Shown here: piece by piece, positions 1-6,509 of the stretch | Layout: each line of letters begins with the position of its first letter | Numbering within the stretch: the first letter of the stretch is position 1 | Source: Lachnospiraceae bacterium | GTDB lineage: Bacteria > Bacillota > Clostridia > Lachnospirales > Lachnospiraceae | Direction: 5' to 3' | Assembly: GCA_900770535.1 (NCBI GenBank) | Contig: CAAHDV010000240.1 | Location: forward strand, 1 to 7,987 | DNA length: 7,987 nucleotides | Program-made: the position numbers and the translations under genes | Notes under the pieces: generated by a model | Databases searched by the model: none | What the model saw: only the letters and a program-made list of their open reading frames with translations | Told to the model about the DNA's origin: nothing

Positions 1-111
1 AAATGTATGGTCCTTCATCTCATCGATGGTAGGAAGTAACAGATACTGGGATGCGATGATCTGATCCGTATCCAGGTAATTGTGAAATTTGAAAATTTTT
101 CCGACTGACAT
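1..111 (-). CDS. leuD: 3-isopropylmalate dehydratase small subunit (LeuD-type), N-terminal 37 residues, cut by the window edge
   Basis: Reading leftwards from an ATG at 111, all 37 codons to the window edge are open. The peptide begins MSVGKIFKFHNYLDTDQIIA and continues into SQYLLLPTIDEM. The LDTDQII stretch matches the N/LDTDxII signature at the start of the aconitase-swivel small subunits (LeuD, HacB, dimethylmalate dehydratase). With its large subunit, LeuD isomerises 2- and 3-isopropylmalate in leucine synthesis, in the cytoplasm. The usual Pro after DxII is Ala here, so a sister substrate cannot be excluded. The start is chosen because AGGAGG (122-117) lies 5 nt upstream. An in-frame ATG at 183 would add 24 residues but has no ribosome binding site. 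The gene is promoter-proximal, so a large subunit cotranscribed with it would have to lie downstream, outside the window. The family call is fairly sure; the exact substrate is inferred from the neighbouring ilv genes. Confidence 0.78.
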   Translation of the reverse strand, partial: MSVGKIFKFHNYLDTDQIIASQYLLLPTIDEMKDHTF

Positions 112-116
112 AATGT

Positions 117-122
117 CCTCCT
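117..122 (-). promoter_or_regulatory. Ribosome binding site of the leuD-type gene
   Basis: The minus strand reads AGGAGG with 5 nt to the ATG at 111. This decides the start against the longer in-frame reading from 183, which has only an A-rich stretch in front of it. Confidence 0.8.
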
Positions 123-141
123 GACAATTCTTTTTCTTGCC

Positions 142-177
142 GCATGCGGTCATGACTGCTTTCCAGTTTTCGCATGC
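142..177 (-). repeat. Inverted GCATGCG/CGCATGC repeat in the leuD leader
   Basis: GCATGCG (142-148) and CGCATGC (171-177) are perfect 7-bp inverted arms. Between them lie a possible ACTG/CAGT inner stem and the palindrome GTCATGAC. Because GCATGC is itself palindromic, the arms also form a direct repeat of CGCATGC exactly 30 bp apart (141 and 171). The element lies in the predicted untranslated leader of the leuD-type gene. It is not followed by a T tract, so it does not look like a terminator. It could be an RNA hairpin ahead of the ribosome binding site or a pair of protein sites on one face of the helix. Confidence 0.45.
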
Positions 178-196
178 TGCCATTTTTTGTCGCTTA

Positions 197-225
197 TTGA
201 ATTATATCATCACTACTGGTATAAT
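197..225 (+). promoter_or_regulatory. Predicted sigma-A promoter of the LysR-family gene
   Basis: TTGAAT (197-202), a 17-bp spacer and TATAAT (220-225), with TG at 217-218 forming an extended -10. Transcription should start near 232, giving an untranslated leader of about 60 nt. The promoter faces, and almost completely overlaps, the leuD promoter on the other strand. Confidence 0.7.
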
Positions 226-230
226 GACAA
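201..230 (-). promoter_or_regulatory. Predicted sigma-A promoter of the leuD-type gene
   Basis: On the minus strand, TTGTCA (230-225) is followed by an 18-bp spacer and TATAAT (206-201). A TG one base before the -10 makes it an extended -10 element. Transcription should start near 194, giving a leader of about 83 nt before the ATG at 111. The -35 hexamer overlaps the -10 of the opposing lysR promoter. Confidence 0.7.
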
Positions 231-233
231 TAG

Positions 234-253
234 ATAATACTCATATGTATCAT
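234..253. promoter_or_regulatory. Imperfect dyad, possible second LysR-family contact site
   Basis: ATAATAC (234-240), 6 bp, then GTATCAT (247-253): 6 of 7 positions are symmetric. It lies between the T-N11-A dyad at 252-266 and the leuD -35, the place where LysR-type regulators usually make their weaker, effector-sensitive contacts. It could equally be chance in AT-rich DNA. Confidence 0.35.
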
Positions 254-266
254 AACACTTGGTTAT
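252..266. promoter_or_regulatory. LysR-type operator candidate (T-N11-A dyad)
   Basis: ATAAC-N5-GTTAT is a perfect 5-bp dyad that satisfies the T-N11-A rule (T253, A265) known for LysR-type regulators. Its centre (259) is about 65 bp upstream of the predicted leuD transcription start and about 27 bp downstream of the regulator's own. That is the classical layout for activating a divergent target while repressing the regulator gene. Binding is inferred, not shown. Confidence 0.5.
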
Positions 267-294
267 AAAATTTGATTGGGGGATCAGAACTTAC

Positions 295-1197
295 ATGGAT
301 CAGAACTTATCACAGTACCGTATCTTCTACGCCGTGGCCAAGGCCGGTAACATTTCCCGGGCCGCCAAGGAGCTCTACATCAGCCAGCCCGCCATCAGCA
401 AATCCATCAGCAAGCTGGAGGACAGCTTAAACACTGTGCTTTTCACCCGCAACTCCCGCGGCGTGCAGCTCACCAATGAGGGGCAGGTGCTTTTTGAACA
501 CACCCGGGACGCCTTTGAGGAACTGGCCAAAGGCGAGCAGGAACTGAAGCGCATCCGGGAATTCAATATGGGCCACATCCGCATCGGCGTCAGCAACACC
601 CTGTGCCGGTTCATCATGGTCAAATATTTAAAGGGCTTCATCGAACAGTACCCGCATATCAAGATCACCATCGAGAGCCAGCCCACCACCCAGACTCTCT
701 CCATGCTGGAGCAGCAGCGCATTGACATTGGCCTGGTGGTGAAACAGAAATCTGCCAAGAACATGGATTTCATTCCGGTCATGGACATCGAGGATATTTT
801 TGTGGCAACGCCGAGCTATCTGGAAAACTTAAGGCTGCGGGAAGGCGCCGACACCGATGTATTCCAGAGCGGCAACCTGATGCTGCTGGACAAAAACAAC
901 ATCACCCGACACTACATCGATGACTACATGACTGTCAACGACATCGTAGCCAACAACCTGCTGGAAGTCACCACCATGGACCTGCTCATTGAGTTTGCCC
1001 GCATTGGCCTGGGCATCGGCTGTGTCATCAAAGAATTTGTCAAAGAAGACCTGGACTCCGGGCGTCTGGTTCAACTCAAACTGGATACACCGATCCACAA
1101 GCGCACGGTAGGATTTTTATGGCAGAGCAGCCGCACCTCCAAGGCGCTGGATACGTTCATCCGGTTCTGCCGGGAGCAGGACAGCCGGAATCTGTGA
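295..1197 (+). CDS. LysR-family transcriptional regulator
   Basis: A complete 300-residue protein, the usual LysR length. Residues 1-60 form the winged helix-turn-helix; the segment around 18-37 (GNISRAAKELYISQPAISKS) is the classic LysR recognition motif. A linker helix runs to about 90. From about 93 a periplasmic-binding-like effector domain follows, with IRIGVSNTLC at its start and GLGIGCVIKEFV near the end. The ATG at 295 is preferred over an in-frame TTG at 259. GGGGGA lies 11 nt ahead of the ATG, the protein then starts at the normal family position, and the TTG falls inside the candidate operator. It is divergent from a leuD-type gene and convergent with ilvC, so a role in branched-chain amino-acid control is likely. 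The effector is unknown; isopropylmalate or another pathway intermediate is a guess. The family call is certain, the target inferred. Confidence 0.93.
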   Translation: MDQNLSQYRIFYAVAKAGNISRAAKELYISQPAISKSISKLEDSLNTVLFTRNSRGVQLTNEGQVLFEHTRDAFEELAKGEQELKRIREFNMGHIRIGVSNTLCRFIMVKYLKGFIEQYPHIKITIESQPTTQTLSMLEQQRIDIGLVVKQKSAKNMDFIPVMDIEDIFVATPSYLENLRLREGADTDVFQSGNLMLLDKNNITRHYIDDYMTVNDIVANNLLEVTTMDLLIEFARIGLGIGCVIKEFVKEDLDSGRLVQLKLDTPIHKRTVGFLWQSSRTSKALDTFIRFCREQDSRNL

Positions 1198-1245
1198 TCT
1201 GGCTAAGACAGCCGATACATCTACAGCTCACTAGTATCACCGCAA

Positions 1246-1281
1246 AAAAGGGTTTCCGCACGCATGTACGGAAACCCTTTT
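1246..1281. terminator. Bidirectional intrinsic terminator between lysR and ilvC
   Basis: AAAAGGGTTTCCG (1246-1258) pairs perfectly over 13 bp with CGGAAACCCTTTT (1269-1281) around a 10-nt loop. The plus strand continues in TATT after a T run. The minus strand has a T6 run (1249-1244). It lies 48 nt after the lysR stop and 22 nt after the ilvC stop, so it can end both convergent transcripts. Confidence 0.92.
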
Positions 1282-1303
1282 ATTAGGCCTCGAAAGATTC
1301 GAA

Positions 1304-2501
<1,198 letters not shown>

Positions 2502-3002
2502 CTACGGAAGATACCGTACGTCGTCAGAGCCGCGGGATAAGCCGGTCAGTCCGGTTCTTGCAAGCTCCAGGATCTCGTAGTCTTCCAGCAGATTGATCAG
2601 CGCGTCAAGCTTTGACTGGTCACCGGTCAGCATGACGGTCAGGGAATCCTTGCCTACATCCACGATGGTCGCGCGGAAAATGTCGGAAATGGCACTGACT
2701 GCCTGACGCTCATTCGCGTTGGCCCGTACCTTTACCATGATCAGTTCCCGGTAAACGGAATGGCTCGGTTTTAATTCCTTGATGTCGCGGACATCCTCCA
2801 GTTTACGGAGCTGCTTCTCGATCTGCTCTAAGATGTTCTGATCGCCAAAGGCAACTACGGTCATTCTGGAATACCGCTCATCTGCAGTGACACCAACGGT
2901 CAGACTCTCGATGTTGTAGCCACGGCGGCTGAATAAGCCAGCAACACGGCTCAGTACACCTGATGTGTTGTCCACTAACAATGATAACACGATTCTATCC
3001 AT
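2502..3002 (-). CDS. ilvN: Acetolactate synthase small (regulatory) subunit
   Basis: A 166-residue protein of the IlvN/IlvH family, which binds the catalytic subunit IlvB, stimulates it and makes it sensitive to valine; cytoplasmic. An N-terminal ACT domain (about 3-77) carries NTSGVLSRVAGLFSRRGYNI (12-31). Asn12, Gly15 and Asn30 correspond to positions needed for valine binding in E. coli IlvH, so feedback inhibition is expected. The C-terminal domain (about 84-160) is of normal length. The ATG at 3002 is chosen over one 7 codons upstream because GAAGGGAG lies 7 nt before it and MDRIVLSLL is the normal family start. It is the first gene of an ilvN-ilvC unit with its own promoter. The catalytic gene ilvB, often directly upstream, is absent here, so the partner must be encoded elsewhere. 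Confidence 0.95.
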   Translation of the reverse strand: MDRIVLSLLVDNTSGVLSRVAGLFSRRGYNIESLTVGVTADERYSRMTVVAFGDQNILEQIEKQLRKLEDVRDIKELKPSHSVYRELIMVKVRANANERQAVSAISDIFRATIVDVGKDSLTVMLTGDQSKLDALINLLEDYEILELARTGLTGLSRGSDDVRYLP

Positions 3003-3009
3003 AAGTGTT

Positions 3010-3017
3010 CTCCCTTC
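3010..3017 (-). promoter_or_regulatory. Ribosome binding site of ilvN
   Basis: GAAGGGAG on the minus strand, 7 nt ahead of the ATG at 3002. It lies inside the longer in-frame reading from 3023 and so supports the shorter protein. Confidence 0.75.
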
Positions 3018-3032
3018 TGTCACGTTCTCTTT

Positions 3033-3061
3033 ATGATAACAATCCTGTTACTATTTGTCAA
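3033..3061 (-). promoter_or_regulatory. Strong sigma-A promoter of ilvN-ilvC
   Basis: TTGACA (3061-3056), exactly 17 bp, then TATCAT (3038-3033): a perfect -35 and a 5/6 -10. Transcription should start near 3026, leaving only about 24 nt before the ilvN ATG, too short for a T-box or attenuator. The spacer and -10 contain a dyad TAAC-N6-GTTA (3037-3050) that could be an operator. Confidence 0.85.
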
Positions 3062-3068
3062 CTATATA

Positions 3069-3091
3069 AAAGGAATGTGTACTATTCCTTT
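3069..3091. promoter_or_regulatory. Inverted repeat directly upstream of the ilvN promoter
   Basis: AAAGGAAT (3069-3076) and ATTCCTTT (3084-3091) are perfect 8-bp arms separated by 7 bp. The centre (3080) is about 54 bp upstream of the predicted ilvN start of transcription, just behind the -35. That is a usual position for an activator site. Read on the minus strand it is also an A/T-rich hairpin followed by TTTATAT, 64 nt after the stop of the hydroxy-acid dehydrogenase gene, so a weak terminator is the alternative. Confidence 0.5.
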
Positions 3092-3154
3092 CAGTTATGA
3101 TGCACCTTGTTTTCTTTCCAAAAACAGGCAAATGTCCGTACTAAGAAGACAGTC

Positions 3155-4174
3155 TTAAAACTTCCGCACCATATCCCTGGTGATTTCAGCAAGGCTGTGG
3201 GCACCGCACATGGCCATGGTATCCTTTAACTGGCCGCCAATGCGGTTCACCAGTTCTGCCACGCCTTCCTCCGCGCCGCCATAGACTGCCGTTACAAACG
3301 GGCGGGCAATCAGCACACCGTCTGCTCCCAGTGCCAGCGCCTTAAAGACATCACTGCCATTACGGATGCCTCCGTCGACCAGGATTTTCATGGATCCGCC
3401 TACAGCGTCCGCGATCTCAGGAAGTACTTCCGCGGTAGCCGGGCACTGGTCCAGAACACGGCCGCCGTGGTTGGATACCACAATGGCTGCCGCTCCGGCC
3501 TTTTTCGCCTTTAACGCGCCCTTTGCCGTCATCACACCTTTTACGATAAACGGTACACCGGCTGCCTGAATGATCTCTGCCAGTTCCTCCACGGTCTTAC
3601 TGCCGGCCGGCGGAGTCAGATTCTTTAAGAAGGGAAGACCTGCCGCGTCGATGTCCATGGCCACTGCAAAGGCCCCGGACTTTCTGACCATCTCCATCTT
3701 TTCTGCCACGGTCTCCGCATTCCAGGGCTTTACGGTCGGAACTCCCATTCCCTTTACCTTTCCGATGGCTGCGGTAGCCGCCCGCATGACCTCCGGGTTC
3801 GTACCGTCTCCGGTAAAAGCCGCAATGCCGTTGTCCGCGCAGGCACGCACCAGAATATCATTATAAGCCGCGTCATCGTACTTATCTCCGTAATGAAGGT
3901 TGACTGCGCCCACCGGACCCGCAAAAACCGGATAGGCGAAGGTCTTTCCGAAAATTTCCAGACTGGTATCCACCGGACGATTCTCGCAGAGTGTATCCAT
4001 CTGAACCCGGATCTCCCGCCATTTCTCGTAATTGCGGATGGCGGTATCCCCCTCACCCTTAGAGCCCGGTCCAGGCATGATATTTTTGCACGCACGGCCA
4101 TTGCAGACCGGGCATCCTTTACAATACGGACCAAGACAGGTCCTTGCGTTGTTTAAAACTTCTTCCTGTGTCAT
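3155..4174 (-). CDS. FMN-dependent alpha-hydroxy-acid dehydrogenase family protein with N-terminal cysteine cluster
   Basis: A 339-residue TIM-barrel protein of the lactate/glycolate oxidase superfamily. Family members bind FMN and oxidise 2-hydroxy acids to 2-oxo acids. Visible family residues: Lys212 (FIVKGVM), the catalytic His236 and Arg239 in SNHGGRVLD (234-242), and the FMN-phosphate region DGGIRNGSDVFKALALGA (267-284). Two things are odd. Residues 13-29 hold Cys13, 18, 21, 24 and 29 (CLGPYCKGCPVCNGRAC), which looks like a metal or Fe-S site. The second substrate-binding Arg of the oxidases, expected after the TVD-type strand, is missing (DIDAAGLPFLKN, 174-185), so the substrate is uncertain. 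In an anaerobe it is probably not an oxygen-using oxidase. AGGAGG (4190-4185) lies 10 nt before the ATG. It is the last of a five-gene run, 91 nt after the ZIP gene. It is not an obvious lldD. Confidence 0.85.
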   Translation of the reverse strand: MTQEEVLNNARTCLGPYCKGCPVCNGRACKNIMPGPGSKGEGDTAIRNYEKWREIRVQMDTLCENRPVDTSLEIFGKTFAYPVFAGPVGAVNLHYGDKYDDAAYNDILVRACADNGIAAFTGDGTNPEVMRAATAAIGKVKGMGVPTVKPWNAETVAEKMEMVRKSGAFAVAMDIDAAGLPFLKNLTPPAGSKTVEELAEIIQAAGVPFIVKGVMTAKGALKAKKAGAAAIVVSNHGGRVLDQCPATAEVLPEIADAVGGSMKILVDGGIRNGSDVFKALALGADGVLIARPFVTAVYGGAEEGVAELVNRIGGQLKDTMAMCGAHSLAEITRDMVRKF

Positions 4175-4265
4175 TCTACAAACTCCTCCTTATATAAAAC
4201 CGAAAAGCTGCCGCGTTCCTGACAACTTCCCGGCTTTTTACATGGTTCCGGTGACGCTCCCGTGT

Positions 4266-5057
4266 TCAGCTAAGCGCCACATCCAGAATCATCATGATCA
4301 AAAATCCAACCGCAAAGCCCATAGTTCCCATATCAGAATGTTCCCCCTGGGCCGATTCCGGAATCAGTTCCTCCACCACTACATAGATCATGGCTCCGGC
4401 GGCAAAGGCCAGCATGTAGGGGACGATGGGAATCAGAAACTTTGCGCACAGAATCGTGACCAACGCTCCAATGGGTTCCACCACGCCGGACAATGTGCCC
4501 ATGACAAAGGCACGAAACTTTGACTGGCCTTCGCTGTGCAGCGGCAGGGATATGATGGCTCCCTCCGGAAAGTTCTGGATGGCTATGCCGATGGTCAGGG
4601 CAAAGGCCCCGGCTACGGTGATGGGCGCGCTTCCGGTCAGAAGACCTGCAAACACCACGCCCACAGCCATGCCCTCCGGCAGGTTGTGCAGCGTCACCGC
4701 AAACACCAGCATCGTGGTTTTCTTTAAGTTGCTCTTCGGACCCTCCGGCGTGTCGCTTCCCATATGAAGATGGGGAATCATTTTATCTAAGACCCAGAGA
4801 AATACCATTCCAACCGAAAATCCCACCGCCGCCGGGATAAAGGCCAGCTTGCCCGCGGATTCGCACATCTCCATGGCCGGGATCAGAAGTGACCACACCG
4901 AAGCGGCCACCATGATGCCGGACGCAAAGCCCAGAAGCATTTTCTGGATCACCGGTTTGATCTCATTCTTTACAAAAAATACACTTCCCGCTCCGATGGT
5001 AGTTCCCAGAAACGGGATCAAAATTCCAAATATAATGTGAAACAGCTCCTCTCGCAT
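4266..5057 (-). CDS. ZIP-family metal transporter
   Basis: A 263-residue membrane protein of the ZIP (ZupT/GufA-like) family, which brings divalent metals such as zinc, iron or manganese into the cytoplasm. About eight membrane segments are visible, the first near residues 7-28. The two family signatures are HNLPEG (124-129, TM4) and QNFPEG (161-166, TM5). They supply H124, N125, E128, Q161, N162 and E165 for the binuclear metal site. E229/E230 in VVVEELIPE fit TM7. The loop between TM3 and TM4 has a short HLHMG stretch (96-100) in place of a long His-rich loop. The ATG at 5057 has GAGGG 9 nt ahead. It sits 84 nt after the MATE gene and 91 nt before the hydroxy-acid dehydrogenase gene, probably in one transcript. 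Metal choice cannot be read from sequence. Fe or Zn supply for the cluster's Fe-S or cysteine-rich proteins is a guess. Confidence 0.94.
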   Translation of the reverse strand: MREELFHIIFGILIPFLGTTIGAGSVFFVKNEIKPVIQKMLLGFASGIMVAASVWSLLIPAMEMCESAGKLAFIPAAVGFSVGMVFLWVLDKMIPHLHMGSDTPEGPKSNLKKTTMLVFAVTLHNLPEGMAVGVVFAGLLTGSAPITVAGAFALTIGIAIQNFPEGAIISLPLHSEGQSKFRAFVMGTLSGVVEPIGALVTILCAKFLIPIVPYMLAFAAGAMIYVVVEELIPESAQGEHSDMGTMGFAVGFLIMMILDVALS

Positions 5058-5141
5058 GAGAGATCACCCTCTTTCCTTAGTAGTATCTTATTCCGCAACA
5101 GGCTACATGCGATACTCTATTGGAATCGGATTGCTGTTTTT

Positions 5142-6509
5142 CTATGCCGCGGACACCTTCTTCGGATCCCCCACTACTTTCTTAAACACAAGCAGAAACA
5201 GGATCGTGGAAAATACAGGCCCCGCGAAATCGGACGCGGTTTCCGCGTAAAACACATTGGTGACGCCGGTCAGAAGCGGAATCAGCACCACTGACGAAAA
5301 ATAAATAAATTTCCGGAACAGAGAAAGCGTGATTGCCACCTTCGCAATGCCCATTCCGGTAAATCCGTCCACCACCGTATACTGGATGGCCAGCGGGATC
5401 ACGCCCAGAGTGGATACCCGGATTGCCCAGGCGCTTAAGGCCACATACTCCTCATTTCGGGTGAATATCCGCACGAAAACCTCCGGAATGCACTGCGCCG
5501 CCAGAAACATGATGGTGTTGAACACCAGACAGCAGGTCACAATCCACCGCTCGGCCTTCCAGATCCGGTCCGGCCGTTTTGCTCCGTAGTTATACCCCAG
5601 AATTGTCTGGGTTCCCGAGGTAATGCCGCCAAGGGGCATGGTAATGATCAGCATAAAGCTCTGGACAATGGCCGCGCAGGTGAGGATAGTATCGCCCTGC
5701 CCCGGGCCGCCCAGCCGCTGGATCACCATATTCTGGGAAATGATCAGCACATTATCCAGCGCAATGATGACAAAGGGGGAGAATCCCACTTTGGCCACCT
5801 GCAGCATCAGCTTTGGATCGTACCCATGAAACGTAATGCGGATCGGCACTTTCTTTCCGAATAAGAACCGCAGCACATACAGGCAGGAACACATCTGCGA
5901 CAGCACTGTGGCCAGCGCCGCGCCCCGCACATCCAGGTGCAGACCAAAGATGAAGATGGGATCCAGCACAATATTGGCCACCGCGCCGATCATGACAGCC
6001 TTCATGCCCACCTTTGCAAAGCCCTGGCAGATAATAAACTGGTTCATCCCCGTGGTCATCAGCGCGAAAAACGTGCCACACAGGTAGATGGTCATGTAGG
6101 ACAGCGCATAGGGGAAGGTTGTCTCTCCGGCACCGAACCACCAGAGCAGCTTTTCCCGCATGCCAAGCACACAGACGGTCAGAACCAGAGCCATGACCGT
6201 CAGCATCAGAAAACAGTTGGCAAGAATCTGCCTTGCTCCCTTTTCATTCTTCTGGCCCAGACGGATGCTCATAAGCGGCGCTCCGCCCACGCCTACTAAA
6301 ATGGCAAAGGAGGAAACCAGAGTCACAATGGGGCCGCAGATGCCGACACCAGCCAGCGCCACCTCTCCGATTTTGGGGATATTTCCTATGTACATACGGT
6401 CTACGATGCTGTAAAACACGCTGACAAACTGTGCCAGCATGGATGGCAGTGCCAGGCGCAGAACCAGCCCCCGTATGTCATCGGTGTCTAAGTCATTTTC
6501 CAGCTTCAC
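5142..6509 (-). CDS. MATE-family efflux transporter
   Basis: A 455-residue inner-membrane exporter of the MATE superfamily (Na+ or H+ antiport of drugs, flavins or other small molecules). Twelve membrane segments fall in two homologous halves. The N-half begins LALPSMLAQFVSVFYSIVDR (19-38), whose Asp37 sits where NorM has its conserved TM1 Asp. The second half starts around VAKVGFSPFVIIALDNVLI. The start is the GTG at 6509, which overlaps the TGA of the preceding flavodoxin/ferredoxin gene (GTGA, 6509-6506). This gives the family-typical short N-terminus KLENDLDTDDIRGL. Longer in-frame readings up to 6695 would lie entirely inside the Fe-S coding region and read as low-complexity shadow sequence. 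The overlap implies translational coupling. The substrate is unknown; the tight link to an FMN/Fe-S protein raises the possibility of a flavin or other redox-active cargo, but multidrug export is equally possible. Confidence 0.93.
   Translation of the reverse strand: MKLENDLDTDDIRGLVLRLALPSMLAQFVSVFYSIVDRMYIGNIPKIGEVALAGVGICGPIVTLVSSFAILVGVGGAPLMSIRLGQKNEKGARQILANCFLMLTVMALVLTVCVLGMREKLLWWFGAGETTFPYALSYMTIYLCGTFFALMTTGMNQFIICQGFAKVGMKAVMIGAVANIVLDPIFIFGLHLDVRGAALATVLSQMCSCLYVLRFLFGKKVPIRITFHGYDPKLMLQVAKVGFSPFVIIALDNVLIISQNMVIQRLGGPGQGDTILTCAAIVQSFMLIITMPLGGITSGTQTILGYNYGAKRPDRIWKAERWIVTCCLVFNTIMFLAAQCIPEVFVRIFTRNEEYVALSAWAIRVSTLGVIPLAIQYTVVDGFTGMGIAKVAITLSLFRKFIYFSSVVLIPLLTGVTNVFYAETASDFAGPVFSTILFLLVFKKVVGDPKKVSAA

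Noticed and set aside
84..103. CodY-like AATTTTC/GAAAATT sequence at the start of leuD
   Set aside because: The right half matches but the left half fits only with a missing base, and it lies inside codons for IFKF. Too weak to call.
259..294. TTG start giving the LysR protein 12 more residues
   Set aside because: It overlaps the candidate operator, has no ribosome binding site, and the extra residues precede the normal LysR N-terminus. The ATG at 295 fits the family.
3108..3131. Bulged hairpin CCTGTTTT/AAAACAAGG after the hydroxy-acid dehydrogenase stop as a terminator
   Set aside because: It has a bulge, is A/T-rich and is followed by TGCATC rather than a T run.
3024..3154. T-box leader upstream of ilvN
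   Set aside because: No AGGGTGGNACCGCG-type T-box sequence or terminator was found, and the predicted leader is only about 24 nt.
4192..4226. TTGTCA and TATATA upstream of the hydroxy-acid dehydrogenase gene as a promoter
   Set aside because: The spacing is about 22 bp or more, and the -10 would abut the ribosome binding site.
4203..4238. Possible hairpin AAAAGC...GCTTTT between the ZIP and hydroxy-acid dehydrogenase genes
   Set aside because: Pairing beyond the outer 6 bp is broken by mismatches, and alternative GCCG/CGGC pairing competes. A TTTT follows only after CGG. Not convincing as a terminator.
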